Assembly (NCBI GenBank): GCA_025356595.1 | Contig: JANXSQ010000233.1 | Coordinates: forward strand, 1-54,977 | DNA: 54,977 bases | Reading direction: 5' to 3' | From: Janthinobacterium sp. | GTDB taxonomy: Bacteria > Pseudomonadota > Gammaproteobacteria > Burkholderiales > Burkholderiaceae_D | The notes under the pieces: generated by a model | Told to the model about the DNA's origin: nothing | The model's input: only the letters and a program-made list of their open reading frames with translations | Database searches by the model: none | In this document: positions 46,647 to 54,256 of the stretch, in pieces | Layout of the letters: the number at the start of each line of letters is the position of its first letter | Numbering within the stretch: position 1 is the first letter of the stretch | Translations under genes and position numbers: made by a program

Positions 46647-47936
46647 ATGAAGAGCGGCGCGCAACAGTCCCATGATGTGATCGTGGTCGGCAGCGGTCCC
46701 GGCGGCGCCATGGTGGCGCGCGACCTGGCGCGCGGCGGCCTGCGTGTGTTGATCTTGGAACAGGGCGGCGCCGCGCCGTTCACCGGCACGCTGGGGCAGA
46801 TGGCGGCGATGGCCGCTGTGCCGGGACGGGGCGCCTTCTTCAATCAGGACGGTTCGCTGCTGGTGCGCGGCGTCACCGCCGGCGGCAGCTCGGCGATCAA
46901 CTTCGCCACGGCGATGGCGCCGCCGCTGCCGTATTTCGCCCGCCATGGCGTCGACCTGGGCGCCGCGCTGGAGGCCCTGAAGCTGGAGCTTCCCATGGCG
47001 CCGCTGCCGGACGCGCTGATCGGCCCGATGGCCCGGCGCATCGCCGTGGCGGCGCGCGCGCTCGGCCACGACTGGCGAAAACTCGACAAGATGATCTATC
47101 CGGACAAGTGCCGCAGCGGCTGCTGGCGCTGCCTGTACGGCTGCCCCTTCGGCGCGAAGTGGAGCGCGCGCAACATGCTCGACGACGCCATCGAGGCCGG
47201 CGCCGAGCTGCGCGCGCAGGCGAGGGCGCGGCGCGTCGTCGTCCGCGACGGGCGCGCCGTCGGCATCGAATACTCACAGGGGGGAGCGAGCCGGCTGGCG
47301 CTGGGCGGCATCGTCGTGCTGGCCGGCGGCGCCATCGGCAGCCCGCGCCTGTTGCGGGCGTCGGGTTTGGCGCGCGCGCCGGCGCGCCATTTCAGCGATC
47401 CCGTCATCGCCGTCATGGGCAGCGTGGCCGAGACGGACGGCGGCGCCGAAGTGCCGATGGCGGCCGGCATGCATCTGGACGCCGAGGGCATCATGCTGGC
47501 CGACATGGCCTTGCCGCAGGCGATGTATCAGGCCCTGACCCTGCAGGTGGGCCGCCTCGACCGCCTGCTGGCAGCGCACCGCACGATGACGATCATGGTC
47601 AAGATCCGCGACGAGTTGGGAGGCAATATCGGTATGCGCTGGGTCAACAAATCCCTGCAGGCCGCCGATAAGGACAAGTTGCGCCACGGCGTGGGACTGG
47701 CGCGTGACATTCTGCGCCAGGCCGGCGCGCGCCATGTGTTCAAGAGCTGGCACTTCGCGGCCCATCCCGGCGGCAGCGTCCGCATAGGCGAGGGCGTGGA
47801 CAGCGATCTGCGCACCGACACGGCGAACCTCTTCGTCTGCGACGCCTCGGTCATTCCGCAAGCCTGGGGCTTGCCGCCCACCCTGACCCTGCTATGCCTG
47901 GGCAAGCGCCTGGCCGCGCATCTGGCCCAGGCCTAA
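46647..47936 (+). CDS. GMC-family FAD oxidoreductase with a four-cysteine insert
   Basis: Flavin-dependent alcohol or sugar oxidoreductase of 429 aa, shorter than most GMC enzymes (500-550). FAD binds at VIVVGSGPGGAMVARDLA. VRGVTAGGSSAINFA is the GMC signature 1 region, and LAGGAIGSPRLL is signature 2. The C-terminal HPGGSVRIGEGVDSDLRT...NLFVCDASVIPQAWGLPPTLTLLCLGKRLA holds the active-site region. Residues C155, C159, C162 and C166 (DKCRSGCWRCLYGC) make a compact cluster that could hold iron-sulfur or zinc. Similar Cys-rich segments occur in the fatty alcohol dehydrogenase branch. The substrate is unknown. Confidence 0.82.
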   Translation: MKSGAQQSHDVIVVGSGPGGAMVARDLARGGLRVLILEQGGAAPFTGTLGQMAAMAAVPGRGAFFNQDGSLLVRGVTAGGSSAINFATAMAPPLPYFARHGVDLGAALEALKLELPMAPLPDALIGPMARRIAVAARALGHDWRKLDKMIYPDKCRSGCWRCLYGCPFGAKWSARNMLDDAIEAGAELRAQARARRVVVRDGRAVGIEYSQGGASRLALGGIVVLAGGAIGSPRLLRASGLARAPARHFSDPVIAVMGSVAETDGGAEVPMAAGMHLDAEGIMLADMALPQAMYQALTLQVGRLDRLLAAHRTMTIMVKIRDELGGNIGMRWVNKSLQAADKDKLRHGVGLARDILRQAGARHVFKSWHFAAHPGGSVRIGEGVDSDLRTDTANLFVCDASVIPQAWGLPPTLTLLCLGKRLAAHLAQA

Positions 47937-47946
47937 GCCGGGGCGG

Positions 47947-48585
47947 TCACCATTTGCAGCCGGAATCCTTTTTGTCCGTGAGCAGGATCACGGGAATCGC
48001 GATCAGGGCCAGCAAACCCGCGCCGCTGGCCACGGTCTTGCAGTCGGCGCGCGCCGCCTTTTCGATGGCGCGCGCGCCCACGCTCTCGCTGCGCAGCTCG
48101 TTGATCGGCTTGTCCTGCAGTTGCGCGACGGCCGCGTCGTCCTTCGTCGCCCGCGCGCCGGCGAAGGCGCGCGCCGATTTCAGGGCCAGGTTGATGTCGA
48201 ATTTCGGCGCGGCGGCGGTGGGTGTGTCGGCCGTGAGCGTGATCGCCTCCGGCTGGAGCGGGGCGCTGGCCGCGTTGGCCTCGCCCGCCTTGCGCGCCGG
48301 CGCCGGCGATGCGCGCTGGTGTTGCGGCGGCGCGGCGTGGGGGTTGGCGTTGTGCGCGAGCGCGGGCGGGCGCGGCGGGGCCGACGGCGCGGGCCGGGGC
48401 GCCGCCATCCAGACGATGGGATTGCGCGGGTCCGCCGGCTCGTCGGCGTCGGCGTCGGCGTGGCGCGGCGTCGCCGTCGCATACCAGTACAAGAGGCCCG
48501 CGTGCAGCAGCACGGACAGGACGAGCCCGGTCCGCATCGTATTGGGACTGCCCGGATAGCTACTGCGGTGGCGAAGTGTAGGCAT
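47947..48585 (-). CDS. TonB-like N-anchored, Pro/Ala-rich envelope protein with C-terminal helix
   Basis: A 212-aa protein. The N-terminal helix (MRTGLVLSVLLHAGLLYWYA) resembles that of TonB/TolA. A Pro/Ala/His linker (PRPAPSAPPRPPALAHNANPHAAPPQHQ) leads to a helical region (FDINLALKSARAFAGARATKDDAAVAQLQDKPINELRSESVGARAIEKAARADCKTV). It ends with a second hydrophobic helix and a short Cys-containing tail (LLALIAIPVILLTDKKDSGCKW). The TonB C-terminal domain is lacking. The start is uncertain: 48585, or the ATG at 48537 directly before the helix. It converges with the GMC gene, 10 bp apart. I do not know its function. Confidence 0.62.
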   Translation of the reverse strand: MPTLRHRSSYPGSPNTMRTGLVLSVLLHAGLLYWYATATPRHADADADEPADPRNPIVWMAAPRPAPSAPPRPPALAHNANPHAAPPQHQRASPAPARKAGEANAASAPLQPEAITLTADTPTAAAPKFDINLALKSARAFAGARATKDDAAVAQLQDKPINELRSESVGARAIEKAARADCKTVASGAGLLALIAIPVILLTDKKDSGCKW

Positions 48586-48730
48586 CTGTAATTGCAAGGA
48601 AAGCACGATTTGCGATTTTATCAGCTTTGACGCTCAGTCCCGGCAAAACCAGCGCCCCGAGTCCTGGCTCGAATCCCGAGAGCCTGAACCCGGCTCGGCG
48701 CCGCTGATATCTGCCAGGTACTCCCGCGCT

Positions 48731-49348
48731 TCAGGCGAATTCGATCACTTCCCGCACGGCGCGGCGCGGCTTCTGCGGCCAGTTGCCGGCCTTCGGATAA
48801 CCGGCCGTCACCAGGATGACCGGCAACTCGTTGGCGTCCAAGGCGAATTCGCGCGCCACGGCGGCCGGATCGAAGCCGCTCATCGCCCCGCTCGACAGGC
48901 CCATGCCTTGGGCGGCGAGCATCAGCGTCATGGCCGCCAGCGAGGCCGAGCGGATGGCTTCGTCGCGCTGCAATTGCGGATTGCCGGTGTGGCTGTTTTG
49001 GGCTTGCGCGACCCAGCCATCGAACACGGACAGGGGCAGGAAGCCGGCGTCGACCGAGGCTTGCAGCGCGCCGGGCAGTTGCTCGTGCGCGGCCAGCCTG
49101 CCGCAGATGATGAAGGTGACGGGCGCGTCGACGACTTGCGGCTGGCCGTAGGCGGCGGCCTTCAGGCGCTCCTTGGCTTCTGCCGAGCGCACCGCGATGA
49201 ATTTCCAGTTCTGGAAATTGTAGGCCGAAGGCGCCAGCGTGGCCAGGCGCACCAGTTCGCTGACGTCGGCGTCGGACACGGCGCGGCTGCTGTCGTAGCG
49301 GTTGACGGAGGTGCGGGATTCGATCAGGTGTTTAATGGCTTCAAACAT
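48731..49348 (-). CDS. nitroreductase-family FMN oxidoreductase
   Basis: NAD(P)H-dependent flavin reductase of 205 aa. The N-terminal motif is IESRTSVNRYDSSRAVSDADVSELVRLATLAPSAYNFQNWKFIAV, with the FMN-binding Arg-Ser-x-Arg type loop and the S-x-x-N-x-Q pattern. The middle (SLAAMTLMLAAQGMGLSSGAMSGFD) and the end (YPKAGNWPQKPRRAVREVI) are also typical. AAGGAAGTCACC precedes the ATG. It overlaps the end of the EamA gene by eight bases, so both are in one operon under the MarR-type regulator. It may reduce quinones or nitro compounds as part of a detoxification pair. Confidence 0.9.
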   Translation of the reverse strand: MFEAIKHLIESRTSVNRYDSSRAVSDADVSELVRLATLAPSAYNFQNWKFIAVRSAEAKERLKAAAYGQPQVVDAPVTFIICGRLAAHEQLPGALQASVDAGFLPLSVFDGWVAQAQNSHTGNPQLQRDEAIRSASLAAMTLMLAAQGMGLSSGAMSGFDPAAVAREFALDANELPVILVTAGYPKAGNWPQKPRRAVREVIEFA

Positions 49349-50267
49349 GGTGACTTCCTTTCAGAGTGGATAAATTGACTTGTTTCGGTGGCGGCGCCAT
49401 GTCGGCCGAGGCCGCCCATTGCACCGCGAGAATGCTGCCGATGACCATGCACAGGCCGAGCAGCGCGGCGCCGCCCAGGGTTTGCCCCAGCAGCGCCCAG
49501 CCCAGCGTCACTGCGGTCAAGGGGCTGAGCAGGCCGAGCGAGGACACGGCGACCGGCGAGAGTCGGGCGACGCCGCGGAACCACAGCGCGTAGGAAAGCA
49601 GGGCGCCGAACACGCACAGATAGGCGTAGCCGGCCAGTTGCGCCGCGCCCAAGGGCGGCAGCGGCGCGTCGACGGCCCAGGCGACGGGCGCCAGCATCAG
49701 CCCACCGGCCAGCAATTGCCAGCCGGTGAAGGCCAGCAGCGGCACGTCGGGCCGCCAGCGCCGCGCCAGGAAGGTACCGGCGGCCATGCAGGCGGCGCCG
49801 GCCAGCGCGGCGGCGATGCCGACGGGATCCCATGCGGCGCCCGGCGAGAGCAGCAGGGCGGCCATGCCGACGATGCCCAGCACGCTGGCGCCGACGGCCG
49901 TGCCGGAGGGACGGCGGCTGTCCATCGCCCAGGCCAGCGCCATCACCAGCAGCGGCTGGATGGCGCCGACCACGGCCGCCAGTCCGCCCGGCAGCCGGTA
50001 GGCGGCGACGAACAACAGCGCCTGGAAGAAGCCGATGTTCAGCGCGGCCAGCACCAGCAGGCGGCCCAGGTCGGCGCGTTGCGGCAGGCGCCGGCTGTAC
50101 AGGCTCAGCGCGATGCCGGCCGGCAGCACGCGCAGCAGCGCCGCAGTGAAGGGCCGGTCCGGCGGCAGCAACTCGGTCGTGACGATATAGGTGGAGCCCC
50201 AGATGATCGGGGCCAGCGCGGTGGCGGCGATGTCGAGCCAGGAAGTCTTGTTGGGCGTGGTTTTCAT
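49341..50267 (-). CDS. EamA/DMT-family transporter
   Basis: Inner-membrane exporter of 308 aa with ten helices in two EamA halves (LAPIIWGSTYIVTTELLPPDRPFTAALLRVLPAGI and the later FGALLSYALWFRGVARLSPVAVSSLGLLSPLTAVTLGW). This is the YedA/RhaT-like group of the drug/metabolite superfamily. It begins 72 bp from the divergent MarR gene, with two operator-like dyads in between, one overlapping its leader. Export of an aromatic or drug-like effector is inferred from the MarR pairing. Confidence 0.9.
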   Translation of the reverse strand: MKTTPNKTSWLDIAATALAPIIWGSTYIVTTELLPPDRPFTAALLRVLPAGIALSLYSRRLPQRADLGRLLVLAALNIGFFQALLFVAAYRLPGGLAAVVGAIQPLLVMALAWAMDSRRPSGTAVGASVLGIVGMAALLLSPGAAWDPVGIAAALAGAACMAAGTFLARRWRPDVPLLAFTGWQLLAGGLMLAPVAWAVDAPLPPLGAAQLAGYAYLCVFGALLSYALWFRGVARLSPVAVSSLGLLSPLTAVTLGWALLGQTLGGAALLGLCMVIGSILAVQWAASADMAPPPKQVNLSTLKGSHHV

Positions 50268-50273
50268 ATAACT

Positions 50274-50323
50274 GTCTTCAGTTCAAGATAAATAAGTTTA
50301 GCATATAATCTTGAGTTCAAGAT
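50274..50323. promoter_or_regulatory. two MarR-type dyads between marR and the transporter
   Basis: ATCTTGA-GT-TCAAGAT (50308-50323) is a perfect inverted repeat with 7-bp arms. A weaker copy, GTCTTCA-GT-TCAAGAT, lies at 50274-50289. They are 34 bp apart and share CAGTTCAAGAT/GAGTTCAAGAT. Their spacing and place fit repression of both divergent genes by the MarR protein. Confidence 0.7.
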
Positions 50324-50338
50324 AAGTGGACGAGAAAA

Positions 50339-50851
50339 ATGAAAAAAGAAGCAAGCGGCGACGCGGTCGACATGATCATCGGGCAGTGGCGGCGCGAACG
50401 GCCGGACCTGGACGTCGCGCCGATGGCGACGATAGGGCGCATCAAGCGCTGCTCGGCGCTGCTGCGGCGCCGGCTGGACGAGACCTTTTCGGCCTTCGGC
50501 ATGAGCGGCTGGGAATTCGACGTGTTGGCGACGCTGCGCCGCTCCGGCGCGCCGTACAGCCTGACGCCGACGGCCCTGTTCTCCTCGCTGATGGTGACCT
50601 CGGGCACGATGACGCACCGCATGCAAAGGCTGGAGGCGGCCGGCTGGGTGCGACGCGTGCCGAACCGCGAGGACGCCCGCAGCATGCTGGTGCAACTGAG
50701 CGAGGCCGGACTGGAGCTGATCGACCGCGCCGTCGCGGCCCATGTGGAGAACGAAAGGGCGATACTGGCGCCGCTCGACGCGGCCGCCCTGGCGGCGCTG
50801 GACGCCGGCCTGATACGTTTGCTGGCGACGCTGGAGTCCGGCGACGCCTGA
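50339..50851 (+). CDS. MarR-family transcriptional regulator
   Basis: A 170-aa winged-helix repressor. The recognition region reads SGWEFDVLATLRRSGAPYSLTPTALFSSLMVTSGTMTHRMQRLEAAGWVRRVPNREDARSMLVQLSEAGLELIDRAV, the full MarR pattern including the wing D-x-R. The extended N-terminus (MIIGQWRRERPDLDVAPMATIGRIKR) is like that of EmrR/MprA-type members. It diverges from the EamA-nitroreductase operon and most likely represses it and itself. Confidence 0.92.
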   Translation: MKKEASGDAVDMIIGQWRRERPDLDVAPMATIGRIKRCSALLRRRLDETFSAFGMSGWEFDVLATLRRSGAPYSLTPTALFSSLMVTSGTMTHRMQRLEAAGWVRRVPNREDARSMLVQLSEAGLELIDRAVAAHVENERAILAPLDAAALAALDAGLIRLLATLESGDA

Positions 50852-50908
50852 GCCGGCCTCCACGGAGATTCGTCATCTCCGCGAAATACCGCTTTTAGGC
50901 GAATTGAA

Positions 50909-50923
50909 ATTCGGTTAAAATCC
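50909..50923 (+). promoter_or_regulatory. TetR operator candidate, copy 1
   Basis: ATTCGGTTAAAATCC lies five bases before the tetR start. It recurs exactly, in reverse complement, at 51511-51525. Its position over the leader of tetR would give autoregulation. Confidence 0.6.
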
Positions 50924-50927
50924 GGAC

Positions 50928-51500
50928 ATGAAACCCAAAGACGAAGAAAAACTAAAGAAAATCGTACAGGCGACTTACACGCTGGTGCAGCAGCGCGGCC
51001 TGAGCGCGCTGACGATGGCGGAGATCGCCCGCGCGGCCGGCATCGCCACCAGCACGCTCTACATCTATTTCGATTCCAAGCAGGCGCTGCTGGACGCCTT
51101 GTACCAGCAGGCCAAGACCGCCACCTTCGACCGCCTGATCGCCAACGGCGCGCCGGACATGGCGCTGAAGGCGCGCATCCGCCGCATCTGGTTGAATATG
51201 CTGGAGAACCGCCTGAACAATCCGGCCGAGATCGTCTTCATGGAACAGTACACCAGCTCGCAATTCCTCAGCGCCGCGAACCGCGAACTGGGCGGGCGCC
51301 TGTCCGCTTTCTTCAGCGACATCCTGATCGGCGGGCAAGCGGAGGAAACCCTGAAGCCCGTCGCGCTGCCTTTTCTGACGGCCATCTTCGCCGGTTCGGT
51401 GCAGGAAACGGCGCGCCTGATGCGCCAGAATGTTTTGCCGGACGACGAGGCCAGTCGCGCCACCGGTTTTTTGCTGTGCTGGGATGCAATCAAGGCCTGA
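50928..51500 (+). CDS. TetR-family transcriptional regulator
   Basis: A 190-aa repressor. The N-terminal helix-turn-helix is complete (KKIVQATYTLVQQRGLSALTMAEIARAAGIATSTLYIYFDSKQALLDALY). The C-terminal ligand domain (RIRRIWLNMLENRLNNPAEIVFMEQYTSSQFLSAANRELGGRL...) is of the TetR_C type seen in regulators of dehydrogenase genes. It is followed after 40 bp by the SDR gene, and both carry the same 15-bp motif upstream. It probably represses itself and the SDR. Confidence 0.92.
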   Translation: MKPKDEEKLKKIVQATYTLVQQRGLSALTMAEIARAAGIATSTLYIYFDSKQALLDALYQQAKTATFDRLIANGAPDMALKARIRRIWLNMLENRLNNPAEIVFMEQYTSSQFLSAANRELGGRLSAFFSDILIGGQAEETLKPVALPFLTAIFAGSVQETARLMRQNVLPDDEASRATGFLLCWDAIKA

Positions 51501-51510
51501 GCGTTTTTTT

Positions 51511-51525
51511 GGATTTTAACCGAAT
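51511..51525 (-). promoter_or_regulatory. TetR operator candidate, copy 2 (inverted)
   Basis: GGATTTTAACCGAAT, the exact reverse complement of 50909-50923, lies 15 bases before the SDR start. The pair brackets the tetR gene. Confidence 0.6.
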
Positions 51526-51540
51526 GGAGATTCACTTATT

Positions 51541-52362
51541 ATGAAGAAAATTGTCCTGATCACCGGTTGTTCCACCGGCATAGGCCGCGCCAGCGCGACC
51601 CTGTTCGCCGCCCAAGGCTGGCAAGTCGTGGCGACGATGCGCGATCCGGCCAAAGCCGGCGCGCTGGCCGAACTGCCCGGCGTCGCCGTCAGCCGGCTCG
51701 ACGTGACCGACCCGGCCTCCATCGAAGCCGTCGTCGCGCACACCATCGCCACTTGGGGCCGCGTCGACGTGCTCGTCAACAACGCCGGCTTCGGCGCTTT
51801 CGGCCCCTTTGAAACTGCGCCGCCGGAGCTGATCGAACGCCAGCTGGCCACCAATCTGCGCGGCGTCTTCGACATGAGCCGCGCCGTCCTGCCGGCCATG
51901 CGGGCGCAGCGCGCCGGCACCATCGTCAACATCGCCTCGATCGGCGGCCTGGTGACGATGCCGCTCAACGCCATCTACCACGCCACCAAGTACGCAGTGG
52001 TCGGCTTCACCGAGGCGCTGACGTATGAGCTGGCACCGTTCGGCATCCGCGCCAAGAGCGTCGCGCCGGGCGGCGTGCGCACCGAATTCGCCGCCGGATC
52101 GCTGTCGCTGACCTTCAGCGGCAACGATCATCCCTACGCCGACACGGTCGCCCAGGTCACGCGCGCCTTCCAGGGGCGGGCGGGGCAGTATTCGGAGGCG
52201 GAGGACATCGCCCGGGTCATCTACGGCGCGGCCACCGACGGCAGCGACCAGATCGGCTACGTCGCCGGGGCCGACGCCCAAGCCTTGCTGGCCGAGCGCG
52301 CCGCCTTGGGCGAAGAGGGCTATGTGGCGATGATGAAGCAGCGCTACGGCTTGCAGCCCTGA
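51541..52362 (+). CDS. short-chain dehydrogenase/reductase
   Basis: NAD(P)-dependent oxidoreductase of 273 aa, classical SDR. The cofactor motif is TGCSTGIGRA, then DVTDPAS, LVNNAGFGAFGPFE, the catalytic Ser in NIASIGGLVTMP and Y-x-x-x-K in IYHATKYAVVGFTEAL. The C-terminal extension after PGGVRTEF (SLSLTFSGNDHPYADTVAQVTRAF) varies in this family. The gene ends in a 19-bp overlap with the convergent acetyltransferase. Substrate unknown; control by the TetR protein is likely. Confidence 0.9.
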   Translation: MKKIVLITGCSTGIGRASATLFAAQGWQVVATMRDPAKAGALAELPGVAVSRLDVTDPASIEAVVAHTIATWGRVDVLVNNAGFGAFGPFETAPPELIERQLATNLRGVFDMSRAVLPAMRAQRAGTIVNIASIGGLVTMPLNAIYHATKYAVVGFTEALTYELAPFGIRAKSVAPGGVRTEFAAGSLSLTFSGNDHPYADTVAQVTRAFQGRAGQYSEAEDIARVIYGAATDGSDQIGYVAGADAQALLAERAALGEEGYVAMMKQRYGLQP

Positions 52363-52895
52363 TTCAGGCTCTTGTACATCAGCGTCGTCGCGTCCAGGCG
52401 CGCCGTGGTGGGATCGCGGCAGTAGCCGGGAATGACGCCGGCCGTCTGGTAACCCAGCGCCGCGTACAGTGGTTCGGCCGCGTCGCCGGTGCGCGTGTCC
52501 AGCGTCAGCAGGCTGCGACCGAGCGCGGCGGCGTTGATTTCCAGCTCGGCCATCAAAGCCTGCGCGATGCCTTGGCGGCGCCAGTCGGGATGCACCATCA
52601 TCTTGCGCACCTCGGCGCGGTGCGGCTGGTTGGGCGGCGTGTTGTAGTCCAGTTGCACGGTGCCGGCGATGCGGCCCTGTTGGCGCGCCACCAGCATCAG
52701 CAAGCCGCCGCCGCGCGCCGCCGGCAGCACTTTCTGACGCCAGAAGGCCGCGCCGTCCTCGGCCGAGAACGGCAGGACGAAACCGATGCTGGCGCCGTCA
52801 TGGACGCAGGCGTGCAGCAGCGCGCCCAGCTCGTCGATATGCATGGCGATGTCGTCCGCCGAAAAGCTGGTGATGGTGAATGTATGCGTGTCCAT
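52344..52895 (-). CDS. GNAT-family N-acetyltransferase
   Basis: Acetyl-CoA-dependent transferase of 183 aa. The acetyl-CoA loop is VRKMMVHPDWRRQGIAQALMAELE (R/Q-x-x-G-x-A). LLTLDTRTGDAAEPLYAALGYQTAGVIPGYCRDP forms the rest of motif B. Several starts are open (52940, 52910, 52895); I choose MDTHTFTIT, which matches the family length. The stop overlaps the end of the SDR gene. Such acetyltransferases often act on small amines or antibiotics, but the acceptor cannot be read here. Confidence 0.85.
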   Translation of the reverse strand: MDTHTFTITSFSADDIAMHIDELGALLHACVHDGASIGFVLPFSAEDGAAFWRQKVLPAARGGGLLMLVARQQGRIAGTVQLDYNTPPNQPHRAEVRKMMVHPDWRRQGIAQALMAELEINAAALGRSLLTLDTRTGDAAEPLYAALGYQTAGVIPGYCRDPTTARLDATTLMYKSLNQGCKP

Positions 52896-52987
52896 GCCGA
52901 ACTCTACCATGTTGAGCGGTGCTTGCAGCTTGGTAAGCAAAAATTGCGGCAGCCTTTGCGGACGCTATTCAAAGCTATTTTTTGTAG

Positions 52988-53042
52988 ATACATTGTTTAA
53001 ACAATTGGATTGATCGCGGCGAGAAGGCGATCTACAATGTAT
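52988..53042. promoter_or_regulatory. toxin-antitoxin promoter palindromes
   Basis: ATACATTGT (52988-52996) returns inverted as ACAATGTAT (53034-53042). ATTGTTTAAACAAT (52992-53005) is a 14-bp perfect palindrome overlapping the left arm. They lie just before the MazE-type gene, where antitoxins of this fold bind to repress their own operon. Confidence 0.55.
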
Positions 53043-53059
53043 CAATATCAGGAGGCTTT

Positions 53060-53311
53060 ATGGAATTGTCGGTGCAGAAATGGGGCAACAGCGCGGCGGT
53101 GCGTTTGCCGGTTGAATTGCTAGGCATGCTCAATGTCACGCTGGGCGATAAATTGACTGTCGATGTTCGGGCGGACGGCGTGCTGTTGAAGGCTAAGCGT
53201 CCATCATTTTCGCTCAATGACTTGGTGGCTCAATGCGACAGCGCAGCGCCGGAACCGGCGGACATGGCGGCATGGAGCAAGGCCAGGCCGGTAGGGCGTG
53301 AAGCATGGTGA
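53060..53311 (+). CDS. MazE/ChpS-type antitoxin (AbrB fold)
   Basis: An 83-aa antitoxin. The N-terminal swapped-hairpin domain reads MELSVQKWGNSAAVRLPVELLGMLNVTLGDKLTVDV. The C-terminal acidic/aliphatic tail (SLNDLVAQCDSAAPEPADMAAW) would bind and block the toxin. AGGAGG lies eight bases before the ATG. The last seven bases overlap the toxin gene. GC content is lower than upstream, as for an acquired module. Confidence 0.88.
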   Translation: MELSVQKWGNSAAVRLPVELLGMLNVTLGDKLTVDVRADGVLLKAKRPSFSLNDLVAQCDSAAPEPADMAAWSKARPVGREAW

Positions 53312-53652
53312 GGCGCGTCAAGTTCGGTCGCGGTGACATCGTATTGATCAATATTGACCCGAACGAGGGCCTTGAACAAAAAGGCATGCGTCCCGCCTTG
53401 GTTCTTTCCACCAGCGTGTTTAATGCATCGGGTGTTGCGCTGGTGGCGCCGATTACACAGGGTGGTGATTTTGCGCGGCATGCTGGTTTTGCTACATCGC
53501 TGAGTGGATCGGGAACCAAAACGCAAGGAGTTGCCTTGGCCAATCAAGTCCGCATGTTGGATCTAGAGGCGCGAGGGGCGAAGCGGGTGGAGACGGCGCC
53601 AGAATATGTTGTTGAAGATGCGCTCGCGCGTCTCCGCGCGATTACCGACTGA
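53305..53652 (+). CDS. MazF/PemK-type endoribonuclease toxin
   Basis: A 115-aa mRNA interferase of the CcdB/PemK fold. RVKFGRGDIVLINIDPNEGLEQKGMRPALVLSTSVFNASGVALVAPITQGGDFARHAGFATSL shows the G-D-I-V, the R-P-A-L-V-L-S and the P-I-T motifs that build the RNA cleft; Arg29 (MRPALVLS) and Thr near PIT are the likely catalytic positions. The ChpB-like length and the paired antitoxin support the call. Cleavage specificity cannot be predicted. Confidence 0.9.
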   Translation: MVRRVKFGRGDIVLINIDPNEGLEQKGMRPALVLSTSVFNASGVALVAPITQGGDFARHAGFATSLSGSGTKTQGVALANQVRMLDLEARGAKRVETAPEYVVEDALARLRAITD

Positions 53653-53712
53653 GGAAAATCCCGCGCCCTGGTGGCGCCCGATGGTTGGCCGGTAGTGAGG
53701 CAGAATGAATGT

Positions 53713-53997
53713 ATGATGGAAGACGTAAAGATGGCCCGTTTGGGCCGTCCAGTGACGGGCAAGGCCGTTGACGAAACGCCGGTGGAGTCACATGAGCCGC
53801 AAAATGGGCCGCCAAGCTGGCTCAATCTTGAGGCAATCATCGACATCCGGAACTTGACGATGATCGAAGGCGGGCTGCCGCGCCGTGCGCTGAGTCTGGT
53901 GCACAACCGGGCTGAGTTGCATCGGGCCGAATTGTTGGCAGGCTGGCAGTTATACCAAGACATGCAGAATCCAAAACCGATTGCCCCTTTGGAGTAA
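53713..53997 (+). CDS. DUF4160 C-terminal-like protein with a novel N-terminus
   Basis: A 94-aa protein. The last 50 residues (LEAIIDIRNLTMIEGGLPRRALSLVHNRAELHRAELLAGWQLYQD) match the second half of DUF4160 proteins (IDI...GxLPxRALxLVxxWAELHxxELxxxW). The His-containing strands that normally start DUF4160 (PHIHV/HFHA type) are missing. Instead there is a polar leader (MARLGRPVTGKAVDETPVESHEPQNGPPSW). Either this is a diverged variant or a fusion onto a truncated domain. It precedes DUF2442 by 4 bp, the usual partner. Confidence 0.65.
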   Translation: MMEDVKMARLGRPVTGKAVDETPVESHEPQNGPPSWLNLEAIIDIRNLTMIEGGLPRRALSLVHNRAELHRAELLAGWQLYQDMQNPKPIAPLE

Positions 53998-54001
53998 AAC
54001 C

Positions 54002-54256
54002 ATGGAATGGGACGTTACAGAAGTTAAGGTTGTTGGCGACTTCGCACTGGCGGTACGATTTCGGGACGGATTGGAAGGTGGGGTGAGGTTCTTGCCGAGT
54101 TTCTTTCGAGGCGCTTTCACTCATCTGGCCAAGCTCCCGGAATTCCAGAAGGTGCAGGTCGTTGACGGCGTCGTAAGCTGGCCAGGCGAGCTGGATTTGG
54201 CCCCGGATGCGATGTATGCGGAAATCAAGCGCAGTGATGAATGGCTGCTCAACTAG
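54002..54256 (+). CDS. DUF2442 protein
   Basis: An 84-aa protein of DUF2442 (VTEVKVVGDFALAVRFRDGLEGGVRFLPSFFRGAFTHLAKLPEFQKVQVVDGVVSWPGELDLAPDAMYAEIK). This small beta-rich domain usually follows DUF4160, in pairs that behave like toxin-antitoxin cassettes. The ATG at 54002 directly after the upstream stop is preferred to the longer frame. Function unproven. Confidence 0.82.
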   Translation: MEWDVTEVKVVGDFALAVRFRDGLEGGVRFLPSFFRGAFTHLAKLPEFQKVQVVDGVVSWPGELDLAPDAMYAEIKRSDEWLLN

